A stretch of 64,000 bases of DNA from PALSA-693 sp963729695 (GCA_963729695.1 CAVSOT010000003.1:1302001-1366000); one strand, 5' to 3'; shown: positions 51,816 through 62,681, counted from the first letter of the stretch. A program made the numbers and translations. Notes: a model not told the origin generated them from the letters alone.

Positions 51816-51850
51816 GTCAAGGCCCCCCGGGCGAACCGGGGGGCCTTGAC
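51816..51850 (-). terminator. perfect 15-bp stem-loop, factor-independent terminator candidate
   Basis: GTCAAGGCCCCCCGG - GCGAA - CCGGGGGGCCTTGAC is fully self-complementary. It lies 75-110 nt beyond the stop of the three-repeat exported protein gene (minus strand). There is no U-tract, as is common in actinobacterial terminators. It could also stop transcription coming from the plus strand. Confidence 0.65.
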
Positions 51851-51924
51851 TGTCCTGACGGCGGGTGCCCAACGCTCCACCAAGCGGTGGCAACTGTCGA
51901 GGTGAGACGCGCTGGCGTACACAA

Positions 51925-53511
51925 CTAGGAGTGGCTCACTGACCACGACACCTGGTTCGAGGTGCAGGTGTAGGTGGTTCCGCTGTCGGAGTAGGTCATC
52001 GTCTCGGTGATCGATCCCGCAGCCCGCGCCAGTCCCGATGAGTTGAGGCCGTGGAAGTTCCCTTGGAAGTCGATGGTGAAAGTGGCGGCGTTGCCGTTGT
52101 AGTCACCATGTTGAGTCGTTGTGGAGGAAAACGATCCATTGCTCGCCAGAGCAACCGAGTTGATCGAGACGTAAAAGTCAGGCTTTGCGCCCCCGGGGCT
52201 GCACGTCAGAAAGAGCGGGTTGACGGTCATGTCCTGAAGGTCGGTCTGGCTGCCCGAGACGTCGAGGTCCATGCCGTAACCCTGATCGGTGTCGCCAGAA
52301 TAGCTGCCGACAGGCGGCGGGCCCGTCGTCGCGCTCTGGCCGGCATCCCGGTCGCTGGACCACGACACCTGGTTCGAGGTGCAGGTGTAGGTGGTTCCGC
52401 TGTCGGAGTAGGTCATCGTCTCGGTGATCGATCCCGCAGCCCGCGCCAGTCCCGATGAGTTGAGGCCGTGGAAGTTCCCTTGGAAGTCGATGGTGAAAGT
52501 GGCGGCGTTGCCGTTGTAGTCACCATGTTGAGTCGTTGTGGAGGAAAACGATCCATTGCTCGCCAGAGCAACCGAGTTGATCGAGACGTAGAAGTTAGGC
52601 TTTGCGCCCCCGGGGCTGCACGTCAGAAAGAGCGGGTTGACGGTGACGTCCTGGAGCGACTTCTTGTTGCCCGAGACGTAGAAGTCCATGCCGTAACCCT
52701 GAGCGGTGTCGCCAGAGTAGCTACCGACAGGCGGCCGGCCGGTCGTCACCGTCTGATCGGTGTCCCACGTCGCCGACCAGGAGACCTTCTTCGACGTGCA
52801 ACTGAAGGCGGTGCCGTCGGAGTACGTCATCGTCTCCCTGATCGAACCGGCGACCTCGGGCATCCCCTGCGAGTTGAGGCCCTTGGACTCCCCTTGAAAC
52901 GCGATCTTGAAGGTGGCGGGGAAGCCGTTGTAGTCCCCTCCCTGAGAAGTCGTGCTCTTGAACGACGTGTCACTCTTGAGAGCAACAGAGTTGATCGAGA
53001 CGTGGAAGTCAGGCTCTGCGCCCCCGGGGCTGCACGTCAGAAAGAGCGGGTTGACGGTGATGTCCTGAAGGTCGGTCTGGCTGCCCGAGACGTAGAAGTG
53101 CATGCCGTAACCCTGACCGGTGTCGCCGGAGTAGCTTCCCGTCGTCAGGCCGGAGGTCGCCCCTTCGGCTGCCTGGGCGCCGCCGGTCGACCCCGAGGTT
53201 GCGGCACCCGTTGCCGGCGTGCCCGCGACGGTGGCAGCATGAGCTGCACCGGCTCCGCTGGCCATCAACACGAAAAGAAGGGCGAAGGCGGCGGGCAGAG
53301 CTGCAAGCCGAGGGCGCGGAAAGCGCCGCCCAGCCCGGCGCACCAGGCGCCAACCTCGCACTTCCCCCACCACGACCAGGTTCACCACCGGAAGGGCCGC
53401 GACGACCGACGCACAACGGCCTAGCCGACCTGGTTCCGTACGCGGGCGTGCACACGTAATCTTCGCCTTCCGCTTGAGTGGGATCGATATGTTGCGCAGG
53501 TGGTTCTTCAC
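51925..53511 (-). CDS. exported protein with three tandem 139-residue repeats
   Basis: 528 aa from GTG 53511, which has GAGGAGGAG upstream. A long basic N-region precedes a hydrophobic export segment (LAALPAAFALLFVLMASGAG, ending AHAATVAG at about residue 94). Three repeats follow, each starting GSYSGDTxQGYGM, then DLQDxTVNPLFLTCSPGGA, SINSVAL, GDYNG, AATFTIDFQG and ending YTCTSNQVSWS. Each has two Cys (LTCSP, FSCTS or YTCTS), likely one disulfide per repeat. Repeats 2 and 3 are nearly identical even in DNA. Internal GTG 53343 is an alternative start. Function unknown; possibly surface binding. Confidence 0.82.
   Translation of the reverse strand: MKNHLRNISIPLKRKAKITCARPRTEPGRLGRCASVVAALPVVNLVVVGEVRGWRLVRRAGRRFPRPRLAALPAAFALLFVLMASGAGAAHAATVAGTPATGAATSGSTGGAQAAEGATSGLTTGSYSGDTGQGYGMHFYVSGSQTDLQDITVNPLFLTCSPGGAEPDFHVSINSVALKSDTSFKSTTSQGGDYNGFPATFKIAFQGESKGLNSQGMPEVAGSIRETMTYSDGTAFSCTSKKVSWSATWDTDQTVTTGRPPVGSYSGDTAQGYGMDFYVSGNKKSLQDVTVNPLFLTCSPGGAKPNFYVSINSVALASNGSFSSTTTQHGDYNGNAATFTIDFQGNFHGLNSSGLARAAGSITETMTYSDSGTTYTCTSNQVSWSSDRDAGQSATTGPPPVGSYSGDTDQGYGMDLDVSGSQTDLQDMTVNPLFLTCSPGGAKPDFYVSINSVALASNGSFSSTTTQHGDYNGNAATFTIDFQGNFHGLNSSGLARAAGSITETMTYSDSGTTYTCTSNQVSWSVSHS
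51944..52777. repeat. two near-identical 417-bp direct repeats inside the exported-protein gene
   Basis: The sequence from 51944 recurs from 52361 with an offset of exactly 417 nt (139 codons). It is identical over most of the first 270 nt, including synonymous positions. The third, older repeat (52778-53140) is clearly diverged. This indicates a recent in-frame duplication or gene conversion. Confidence 0.85.
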
Positions 53512-53705
53512 GTCTCCTCCTCGGAGCTCGTTCTCCGGGCTCTCTCGCCCGGGGGTTTGCCATCACCATGCGCCTCGACTCTGACCGATCACTGATCGTT
53601 CGCTTACGGATCGGTGTGCTTGGCCGAAGGGTGGCGCAATAAGCCCAGGTGAGAAGGGCCGTATAAACTCCGGATTCCATGAAGCGGCCTATGGCAGGGG
53701 GAGTC

Positions 53706-56700
53706 ATGCGCTACCGGATCCTCGGACCCCTGGAGGTCCTCGATGACGTTGGGCGTCCCATCCCCCTCGGCGGACGTCGCGAGCGCGTCCTTCTCGCCAC
53801 CTTGCTGCTCGAGGCCAACCGGGTGGTCTCTTCTGACCGTCTCATAGAGGCCGTGTGGAGGGAACGTCCGCCCGAGACGGCCGCTAACGCCCTACAGGTC
53901 GCCATCTCCAAGCTGAGAAAGACACTGTCTTTTTCCTCGGGCGCAGACAACCCTCTGCACACCCAGGTACCGGGTTACATCTTTCGGACTTCTCCGGGCG
54001 AGCTCGACTCCGAGTGTTTCGAGGAGCTGGCCGCTGCGTCAGGCCCCGACGAGCGACCCGCCGCTGTGTCGGCCCGGTTAGCCGAGGCCCTGGCTCTTTG
54101 GGGTGGGCCCGTGCTCGACGGACTCGGGACCGACCTTCCTGGGCGAAGTGACGTTGCACGCCTCGAGGAACTGAGGGTGTCGATCGCCGAGCGTCGCATC
54201 GAGGCCGATCTGGCGCTCGGCCGCGGGAGCGAGCTGATCGGAGAGCTCGAGGCGCTGGTGGACGCCCACCCCCTCCGCGAGGGACTGCGGGGCCAACTCA
54301 TGCTCGCCCTTTACCGCTCGGGACGCCAGGCGGAAGCCCTCGCCGTCTACCAACAAACCCGCGAGGTCTTGGCTGAAGAGCTCGGTATCGACCCGAGTCC
54401 CGCACTGAGGGACCTCGAGTTGGCCATATTGAAGCAATCCCCGGAGCTGAACATGCCCTCCGATGAAGGCAAGACGGCAGATGAGGCAAATCGCCCCTCG
54501 GGCACGGTGACGTTCTTGTTCACCGACATCGAAGGCTCGACGCGCTTGTGGGATCAGGATCCCGAGGCTATGAGGAAGGCCTTGAAGAGGCACGACGAGT
54601 TGCTTCGTTCCGCGATCGAGGCATCAGGGGGTTATGTATTCAAGACTGCCGGCGACGCCTTCTGTTCTGCTTTTTCTACTGCCAAGGAGGCCGTTGAGTC
54701 GGCTCGTGAGGCCCAGAGGGCCCTTGCCGCTGAGCGGTGGCCATACGGGGCCATGCTCCGGGTGCGCATGGCACTGCACACGGCGGAGTGCGAGCAAAGA
54801 GACGGCGATTACTTCGGCCCTTCGCTTAACCGGGTGGCGCGCCTCGAGTCTGTGGCCCACGGGGGTCAGGTGGTTCTTTCCCGAGCAACCGTCGACGTCG
54901 TGCGCGACTGTCTCCCACTCGAAGTCGGCCTGCGCGAGCTCGGTACACATCGCCTCAAGGACCTGAGCCGAGCCGAGGAGGTGTTCCAGCTGGTTATTGA
55001 GGGACTCGACGCTGACTTCCCGCCGCTGCGCTCGCTTGACAATCCGAGCATGCCGAACAACTTGCCCGAGTTCGTGTCGAGCTTCGTGGGCCGTGGCGTC
55101 GAAGTGGCAGAGGTGCTCGGCATCATCGGACACTCCCGTCTCGTGACTCTCGCCGGTCCGGGCGGGGTCGGAAAAACTCGCCTCGGGTTGCGGGTCGCCG
55201 CCGAACTTCTCGACGGGTCCGGAGATGGCGTGTGGTTGGTTGAACTGGCCAACGCCACCGACCCGGATGCTGTATCCAGGGAGGTGGCGAGAGCGCTCCG
55301 GATCAAAGAACAGGCCGGATTCCCGATGCACGAAACCCTGGTCGAGGCGTTGGCAGACCAACACGTTCTCGTAGTCCTCGACAACTGCGAACACCTTATC
55401 GGGGCGTGCGCCAAGCTGGCCGAGGTCCTGGTGCGCGGCTGTCCTCGCGTGTACGTACTGGCTACGAGTCGTGAACCACTTGGCATTGATGGGGAAACGG
55501 TCTTTCGAGTGCCGTCTCTTTCAGTACCCATCGAAGGCTCAGATGAGCTCTCGGCAGCGGAAGCTTCCGAGGCGGTGACGCTTTTCGTTGAACGGGCGCG
55601 TGCCCACACATTCGGCTTCGCGCTCGACCAATGACTCCGCCCCGCTCGTGGCAGCTATCTGCCGACGGCTCGACGGCATGCCGCTCGCGATCGAACTAGC
55701 GGTTGCCAGACTTCGGTCACTTTCGCTGGCGGACCTGAACAACCGCCTTGATAGACGCTTCCAGATCCTCACAGGCGGTAGTCGATCGGCGCTACCTCGT
55801 CATCAAACCCTGCGTGGAGTCGTCGACTGGTCCTATGAGCTGCTCACCGGACCCGAACAGGTGCTGCTGAGGCGTGTGTCCGTGTTCTCTGGGGGATTCG
55901 AACTCGACGCAGCCGAAGAGGTCTGCGCCTTCGGTGCTATCGATGGATTCGCCGTGACCGTTCTCTTAGGAGGACTGGTCGATAAGTCCCTGGTGGTGAC
56001 AGACGCGCCGACCCTGGCGACCCGTTACAGACTGCTCGAGACCATTCGCCAGTACGCCGCCGAGCGGTTGGCCGACGTCAATCGAGAGGAGACCGATCGG
56101 CTCTTTGGCTCCCACGCCGAGTTCTATCTGGCGTACGCCGAGACGGCGGCACCGCAATTGACCGGACCGGACCAGGGGGCTCAAATCGCCCGACTCGCCA
56201 CCGAATATCCCAATCTGTACGCGGCGCTGGAGCACCTGTCCGGGAGAGGTGACCAAAGAGAGCACGCGCTTCGCCTGGCTGTAGCACTTCGCCACTTTTG
56301 GCACAGTGTCGGTGCGACAAGCGGCGAGCTCCTTCTGCTCGAGGGCATCCTTGAGCAACACCACCCGAAGATATCGGCCGACCTGATGGCGGCGGGACTG
56401 TTGTGCAAGGCGGATCTACTGCGGAGTATCGATCTGGCCGAATCAGTGCGCTCCGGCAATGAGGCACTCAAGCTCGCCCGCAAGTGCGGTGACCCGAAGT
56501 TGATGGCCGACACTCTCAGCTTTCACTCTGTGACAACGTTGTTCCACGGTGACGCCCAAGAAGCCCTTTCCCTTGCCAACGAGGCCATTTCCTTCGCCCG
56601 CCAATGTGGAGACGCAGTGCTGATAGGTGCGTCTTTGAATTGCCTCGCCAATGCCGTCGAAGAGAGCGATTCGCCTCTGGCGGAGCGTCTGTATGTCGAA

Positions 56701-57237
56701 TCCATAACGCTCGGTGAGCAATCGGGCGACTGGGGCGCGCTGTGGAGGTCGCACAACAATCTCGGGTATCTCTTAATGATGATCGGAAGACTTAGCGAGG
56801 CGCGGGAACATCTTGAATCGGCATTGGTTGCCGGGGCGAGAATTGGATCTGAGGTGTATACCGCGTTTGCCCATGGAAATCTCGGGTGGGTCCTTTTCCG
56901 TGAAGGAGACATGGACGGGGCCGCGAGCAATTTCGCGCTGTGCATGCGCGGCGCCCGGCGGAGCGGCCAGATCCGGCGTATCTTTTCCAACGCCGCATGC
57001 GGATTCGCTTGCTGCGCTACCCGCGATGGTGATGCAGAGAGGGCCGCTGCGCTTCACGGCATCTCCCAGGCGTCCCTCGATGCCTACGGAGGCGACTGGG
57101 ACCCAAACGAACAGAGCATTCGTGACGCGGACATCGCGCAACTGCGTCAGACTTTTGGAGCATCATTTGACCGCTGGTACGAGAGTGGGCGGATGATGGG
57201 CCGCGAAGAGGCTTTCGCGTTCGTTCTCAACCGGTAG
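53706..57237 (+). CDS. AfsR/SARP-type regulator with adenylate-cyclase and NB-ARC/TPR domains, one frameshift
   Basis: About 1176 aa after joining two frames at about 55629 (one extra base: FALD to NDSAPLVAAICRRLDGMPLA). From ATG 53706, with GGGGGAG upstream: winged-helix DNA-binding domain (residues 1-95), BTAD (96-250), class III nucleotide cyclase domain (about 270-440) with metal-binding FTDIEGST and AGDAF, NB-ARC ATPase with Walker A LAGPGGVGKTRLG (about 482-494) and VLVVLDNCEHL, then TPR-like repeats to the end. It is a large signal-integrating activator; whether the cyclase is active is unknown. It is divergent from the three-repeat exported protein, its nearest possible target. Confidence 0.85.
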
Positions 57238-57817
57238 CAGCACAACTTATCGCGTATTTTTCGCATGGTTGCCGCTGTTCATCCCCGTTCACTACCGACC
57301 GCTCTAGCGTCCCAGGCGCCCCCCTAGTTCCGTGGAAGTACCCTGACGAATCGGGCGGCGCCTCCGCCAGGGGTCGCGAGGGCCTTTGGGGGTCACCGAG
57401 TTCCGGCACACTGGAGCCCAGCGGCGACCAGTTCGTTCGCCGAGGTGCGCCGTTACGGTGACCACCGGCCGTACCCGGGTCCTCCGGCGCTCGAGTCAGC
57501 CGTCCGCGGGCCGGCCCGGCGAGCGCATCCCCGTCGATCGGCTCACGTTGGCTGGTGCCCCGCGTTGGCGGGTTATCCGCTCCGATCAGCGTTCGGGGAT
57601 GCTGGGCAAAGTACGCAGGGTGTCAGCGACCAGAGCCGCGCGCCATCCCACAGATCCGCGGTCGGAACGCAGCCTGGACCGGGATAGCGCGATGTGCATT
57701 CGGTGACCCGCCAACCGACGCGAACTGACCTGGACCGCACAACGAACCCGCCATGACACGACAAGTGGACCTAGTCGCGGCGTGCTCCAGTCCAGTGGGC
57801 CATTCACGAACACCGGC
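57238..57817. other. intergenic region, no supported gene
   Basis: About 580 nt between convergent genes. Open frames exist on both strands but are Arg/Pro/Ser-rich, lack start signals and match nothing. AT-rich text near 57240-57265 could be a terminator area for the AfsR-type gene, without a clear hairpin. Confidence 0.4.
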
Positions 57818-58649
57818 TCACAGCGAGTCCAAGTCCTGGGCAGCGAGTAGCAGCGGGGCGAGCTGCTCGAGGGTCGTCATGAGCTCCTGGAGCTCATCCG
57901 GCTCGAGGCTCTCGTAGGGCGGGGCGGCGAGGTCGTCGGTGAGCCCCTCAACCCGTTGTTTAGCGGCGCGTCCCTGCTTGGTTAGCCAACCGTCTTCGCC
58001 GATCAGGCCGCGATCGCGCATCCCGTCGATCACGGCAGCGATCTGCGCTTCTCGGAGGTGACGGGACGCGTCCGAACGTGTCCGCCGGCATGTGAATATC
58101 GAGGGCGAACAGGACGTGGGCCTCGAGACCCCCGACGCCTTCGCTCATCAGGGCAGCGATGTGCCCGTCGCCACGATGCTCGCGCAGCAAGGAGGCGGCG
58201 TGAAAAAGACGGCCCACGGCGTCGTCGGGGACCGGGATCGCCCGCAGCGCGGCGTACATGGGCCGGCCCTCGAAGGGGGCGCTGGTCGCCGCCTTGATCA
58301 ACAGTTCGGCGACGCGGGCGAAGGCGTCAGCGGCGACGCGATCGCCGAGGATCCGCCGCAGCGCCTTCACGCAACCCATCTGCCGAGCGGCGATCGCCGC
58401 TTCAGGCGTGGTGGTGCGCCACACCTTCGGAATGTGGCGAGCCACTTCGCCGGGAGCGAAGTTGTAGAAGAGCGCGTCCACCACCTCCGCTGGGGCGAGG
58501 CCCAGCGGGGCGGACCGTCCGGCGAAGTAGGTGTCCCAGTAGTTGGTGAATCCCAAGGCGAACATCGCCTCGTTGGGTTCGTCAGCGGTGTACGGGATGG
58601 CGCCAATCGGCTCGACGAGCTCGAACATCCGGCGAGTCACCATATTCAT
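57818..58649 (-). CDS. SCO6745-family helix-turn-helix protein, frameshifted
   Basis: ATG 58649 with AGGAGGAG upstream reads MNMVTRRMFELVEPIGAIPY, MFALGFTNYWDTYFAGRSAP (the family signature), FAPGEVARHIPKVW, then DIHMPADTFGRV. One extra base near 58058 moves the frame to HLREAQIAAVIDGMRDRGLI, GWLTKQGRAAKQRVEGLTD and LAPLLLAAQDL, which is the normal C-terminal helix-turn-helix part. Joined length is about 276 aa, as expected for the family. Function in the family is unknown. The shift may be a consensus error. Confidence 0.78.
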
Positions 58650-58834
58650 CAGCTACTCCTCCTGCTGCGGGCTCGGCCCCTTGGCGGGCGCTCACCATCA
58701 CTTGGACGACCGCTCGCTGCCATATTCATCGCCCGATGTGACCATTCCGAGGTGCCGCCCCACGTTCCAGGTTCCCCAGTTTTTGTGGACACCTGAGAGG
58801 CTGACCTTGGGGTCGGCTGGGAGGATGTCTGATC

Positions 58835-59940
58835 ATGGGAACTATGAGGCGGAAGTTCACGTTGGAGTTCAAGACTGAGGCTGCGCATCGTGTGATCGAT
58901 AAGGGCAGGTAGGTTGCGGAGGTGGCGGCTGAGCTGTCGGTGGTGGATAGCTCGTTGGCTCGGTGGGTACGCGATGAGAGACGCCGGTTGGAGGCGGTGG
59001 CGGGCAGTTCGGATGAGCAGTTGAGAGAGGCGGAGCGTACGGAGTTGTTGAGGTTGCGCCGCCAGGTGGCTGAGCAGGACAAGGACCTGGCCTTCTTGGG
59101 AAAAGCTGCCGCGTACTTCGCTTAGAGTACACCAAAGCAGAGAGATTTGCGTTGATGGCGGCGGAGTGCGCGACCTTTGAGATCACTAGGATGGCTAGCC
59201 TGCTCGAGGTGTCGGCTTCGGGCTATTACCGCTGGCGAGCGGCACAGGACAGTGATAGTTTGCACAGCGAGGTACGCAGGGCAGATCTGGACGCCAAGAT
59301 CATCGGCTTCCACCAGGCGTCGAAGGGGACCTACGGCTCGCCGCGGATCACCACGGACCTGCACCAGGCCGGCGAGCGAGTGAGCCGCAACACCGTCGCT
59401 GGGCGGATGGCAGATCTGGGCATTGTCGGAGTCAGCCAGAGACTGTTCAAGGTGACCACCACCACCGTCGACCCCGACGCCAGCTACGCGCCGGACCTGG
59501 TACAGCGGGAGTTCCATCTCAAGGGGGTGGACGAGCTGTGGACCTCGGACATCACCTACCTGCGAGTCGGCGACGGCGAGGTGTTCATGTGTGCCATCCG
59601 AGACGAGGGATAGTCGCGGGTGCTGGGATACGCCATGGCTGATCACATGCGTACCGAAATCGTTCTCGATGCACTCGACCAAGCGGTCTCGGCTAGTTTC
59701 GGGCAGGTGGCCGGCACGGTGTTTCACACCGACAGGGGCAGTGAGTTCAGCGATCGAAAGGTCGTGGCAGTCTGTGACAGAGTCGATCTGGTCCGATCCA
59801 TGGGAGCGACCGGTAGCTGCTACGACCACGCCAGCGCCGAAAGCTTCTGGTCGATCTTCAAACACGAATACTTCTACCGGCACACCTTCACCGACCTCGA
59901 CGAACTCCGGGCCGGTGTCGCCCTCTACATCAACTTGTAG
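58835..59940 (+). mobile_element. IS3-family element remnant (orfA and orfB with stops, 3' end lost)
   Basis: orfA: MGTMRRKFTLEFKTEAAHRV, an in-frame TAG at 58910-58912, then VAEVAAELSVVDSSLARWV and QDKDLAFLGKAAAYFA to 59125. orfB: SLLEVSASGYYRWRAAQ, YGSPRITTDLHQAGERVSR, DELWTSDITYLRVGDG (first D), a TAG at 59611-59613, then VFHTDRGSEFSDR (second D) and YDHASAESFWSIFKHE (E). It ends abruptly at LRAGVALYINL, where IS3 proteins continue YNxxRxHxxLG. There it abuts an IS21 fragment on the other strand. Not functional. Confidence 0.85.
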
Positions 59941-60404
59941 GCGGCTTTGGCCAGTTCGTTGACCAGTTGGGCGGCGGTGACGTAGCGGACCCGGCGTCCT
60001 TGTTCGCAGGCGGCGACGCCGAGGGCGATCAGTAGGTGGCTCTTTCCTGTGCCGGACTCGCCGAGCAGCACGACGGGCTCACCAGCAGAGAGGTAGGCCC
60101 GGAGGCCAGGGTGGCGATGGTGGCCGGGTTGACGGTGGGTGCAGCAGCCAGGTCGAAGTCGGCTAGGCGTTTGAGGCGAGGGAAGCGCGCTTCGTGAATG
60201 CGCCGGCTGCGCCGTCGTTCGGCTCGGTCGTCGAGTCTCGGCGGCCAATACGTCAGCCAGGTAGACCAGATAGGAGGCCTGCTGGCGGTTGGCGGTCTCG
60301 GCTCTTCGGGCCGCTTCGGCCCGGACGGTGGGCAGGTGCAGTTCGATGGTGGCGGCGCCGATGGCGGCCAGCGTGGCGTTGTCGGTCATCTTGGTGGTCA
60401 TCAC
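59932..60404 (-). pseudogene. IS21-family IstB helper ATPase, truncated and frameshifted
   Basis: It starts at GTG 60404, overlapping the IstA stop (GTGA). The N-terminus MTDNATLAAIGAATIELHLP is normal. The middle is in another frame (RIHEARFPRLKRLADFDLAA, VNPATIATLASG), so two compensating indels lie at about 60240 and 60100. Walker A LLGESGTGKSHLL and RRVRYVTAAQLVNELA are back in the first frame. The protein is cut at about residue 150 where it meets the IS3 remnant; Walker B and the rest are missing. Confidence 0.8.
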
Positions 60405-61932
60405 GCCTCTAGCAGATCGTCGTAGCGGTTCAGGGTCGGTTTGGGTCGGTCGAAGCGGGCCAGTTCCCCGATGGGAAGCGCCGGGGCAGTCGAGTTCTCG
60501 GCTGCTTTGCGGGCCTCGATCAACACCACGGCCGGGTCGACTGAGTCGACAGACAGGGCGGCGTTCATGCCGGCGATGACCGCGCCCGCCGGCATGGTGC
60601 GATGGGCCAGGAGGACCTCGATCAGCGCTTTGGTGCCGTCGCGTTCACCGAGACGGCGTCGGGCCTGGTTCCAGAACCGGTCGTGGGTGTCAGTAAATCC
60701 GCCCGAGGCGCGGGCCCGGGCCAAGGCGGTGGCGTTGCGCATGGCGCCCGGTTTGGCGGCCAGCACCTCTAGGTAGTGGTCCAGGGTCAGGACCTCGCTT
60801 CCTTTCAGGACTCCTCGGGGGTGGCGGGCCACCACCGCGAACCGTCAAGGACCTCGACACTGTCCGCGCCCAGGCGCACGTCGAGGCGTTGGGCCGCGTA
60901 GCGGACCGGGACCGAATAGAACACCTGGCGCACCGACACCCTGGCCTTGTGGTCGACCCGGGGTCGCAAAGACAGGGCCACCTGGAACGGCTCTCCTGGC
61001 AGCGACAGCAAGAAGTCCCGTTCGACGGCGAAGTGATCGGCCACCGACTCTCGTCGCTGGTTGATGTGACGGGCCGAGTCCTTGGCCGATGCGGCGGTCA
61101 ACAGCTCGTTGAGCTCGGCCATCGACGCCACGTGCGGGACCGGCACCAGCCAGCGGCGGCGGAACCGGCCGATCTCTCCTTCCACCCCGCCCTTTTCGTG
61201 GCTGCCCTCGAGGCCCGCCCGGCAATAGAACGAGTCGAAGCGGTAATGCGAACGCAACGCCACGAACCGCACCGACTCGGTGCGGTCGCGGCCTTTCATC
61301 ACCCGCACCACCGCTGCTTTCAAGTTGTCGTAGCGGACCGTGCCCGGCACCCCACCGAACGTCTCGAAGGCGTGGACATGCCCGTCCAAGAACACTTCCT
61401 GCGCCTCGTTCAGATAGGCCCGGCGGAACGCCTGCCCCGACGCCGACAGCCGCATCACGAACAGGTGCACCACAGTCAGAATCCCGTCCAAGTAGACGCT
61501 GATATCGCCGAAGTCAACCTCCGCCTCCTCGCCCATCGGATGGCGCTGAGGGACCATCACATCGAACAACGGGAAGGCCTCTCGGCGACGGACCTCGCCC
61601 ACGTAACGGCGCACCGTCGACTCCGCCACCGCCGCGCCGTGCTCGTCCACCAAACGCTCCCACACCCGCCGGCCGGTGTGACGCTGCTTGCGCGGCGCGG
61701 TCCGGTCCGCCTCCAACCAGCCGTCGATGACCGCCTTCCACGGCCCCAACGCCGGCGCCACTCGAGGCGGCGACGGCCGCCGAGACAGAGGCACGGCCGA
61801 CACCAACGCGGCCCGCACATCCCGGCGATGAACCCCGAACCGGCGAGACAACTCCCGGATCGACAACCCCTCCCGGGTATGCGCCTTACGTATCTGCTCG
61901 TACAGCTCCACCTTCGACCTCGGCCTGGGCAT
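60401..61932 (-). pseudogene. IS21-family transposase IstA, one frameshift
   Basis: About 510 aa when joined. From ATG 61932: MPRPRSKVELYEQIRKAHTR, a helix-turn-helix (LSIRELSRRFGVHRRDVRAA), and the DDE catalytic residues in EAEVDFGDI, VRYDNLKAAV and EKGGVEGEIG. The frame breaks near 60835 by one missing base (LDGSRWWPATP against RVVARHPRG) and continues normally through LKGSEVLTLDHYLEVLAAKPGAM to the stop at 60401. Without the shift it would be intact, but its partner IstB is truncated. Confidence 0.85.
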
Positions 61933-61981
61933 GCACCCACGCTCCGAAGCCCGCCCGACCAGGTGGTGGATCCCCAAACAG

Positions 61982-62037
61982 GTGGGGCCAAATCAGCTGA
62001 TCAAAACGGCCCTAAGTGGGGCCAGATCAGATGATCA
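61982..62037. repeat. IS21 terminal direct repeats
   Basis: GTGGGGCCA-AATCAGCTGATCA (61982-62003) and GTGGGGCCA-GATCAGATGATCA (62016-62037) are two 22-bp copies 12 nt apart, upstream of istA. Multiple terminal repeats are typical of IS21-family ends. The other end of the element is missing because of the IS3/IstB junction at about 59935. Confidence 0.75.
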
Positions 62038-62114
62038 CACCCAAAGGCGCCAGGCGGCGCACAGTACAGCCCGTTCCCGGCGATCTGGGACAGGACGAGA
62101 CACACGACGAAGCG

Positions 62115-62468
62115 TCACGGCGGAGAGCACCTGCCCCGGCGCTCCGCGCCTCCGCAGCGCGTCGGGTTCTGGGCAGTGGCTTTCGAATGCGTTACAGTAA
62201 GCGCGTTTCGACCGCCGCCTGGCCAATGAGCGATGGGACCGGTTAGGTCAAGCGATTTCGGAAAGTGGGTCAGCGACCTGCGATTTCGGGCGCGGTCGCC
62301 GCGCTTTTCGATCCGCCGGACCAACGTCTGCGCCAAACCAGAGGTGGCGTCCAGCTCCCCGCCCTCGACCGCCGCTAGCACGCCACGTAGCAGCCGTGCC
62401 GCCTCGGTCAGGTCACGCGGGCTGGTCACAACCATCATCGTGGCGCGGTAGTCGACAGTCACTGTCAC
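62115..62468 (-). CDS. hypothetical protein, probably truncated at the IS21 side
   Basis: From GTG 62468: MTVTVDYRATMMVVTSPRDL, then TEAARLLRGVLAAVEGGELD, SGLAQTLVRRIEKRGD. The first 60 residues look like a small helical actinobacterial protein. The remainder (RNRRSLTHFPKS ... RCGGAERRGRCSPP) is not protein-like and approaches the IS21 end, so the native C-terminus may have been lost. Confidence 0.4.
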   Translation of the reverse strand: MTVTVDYRATMMVVTSPRDLTEAARLLRGVLAAVEGGELDATSGLAQTLVRRIEKRGDRARNRRSLTHFPKSLDLTGPIAHWPGGGRNALTVTHSKATAQNPTRCGGAERRGRCSPP

Positions 62469-62681
62469 CTGCTACATACGTGATGGTTGTTCATGGTGAC
62501 CATCGTTGACCATGCCACCATCCGGACCTCAACGCTCCGAGGTGTGCGAAACCAGAGCGAAGCGATGCGACGAGAATGCTTGCTGCTGGTTCATTGTTTC
62601 ACCACCGCTTACAGGTCGCAGCGGCGTTTGACCGGTCATGTGCCGACAAACCTGAGACTACTTATGTACTTGGTTTGTCTG

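Noticed and set aside
53586..53598. CGATCA-C-TGATCG palindrome between the exported-repeat gene and the AfsR-type gene.
   Set aside because: Short, not aligned with a recognisable -35/-10, and GATC-rich palindromes are frequent by chance; kept only as a weak operator candidate.
55588..55700. Second start (ATG) for an independent downstream ATPase/TPR gene within the AfsR-type locus.
   Set aside because: The frame upstream of NDSAPLV is the shadow of the first frame, and the two parts join exactly at a conserved NB-ARC motif, so one frameshifted gene is the better model.
58910..59613. In-frame TAG codons in the IS3 orfA and orfB, considered as recoding sites.
   Set aside because: They replace ordinary residues away from catalytic positions, have no adjacent structured element, and the element is truncated; simple decay explains them.
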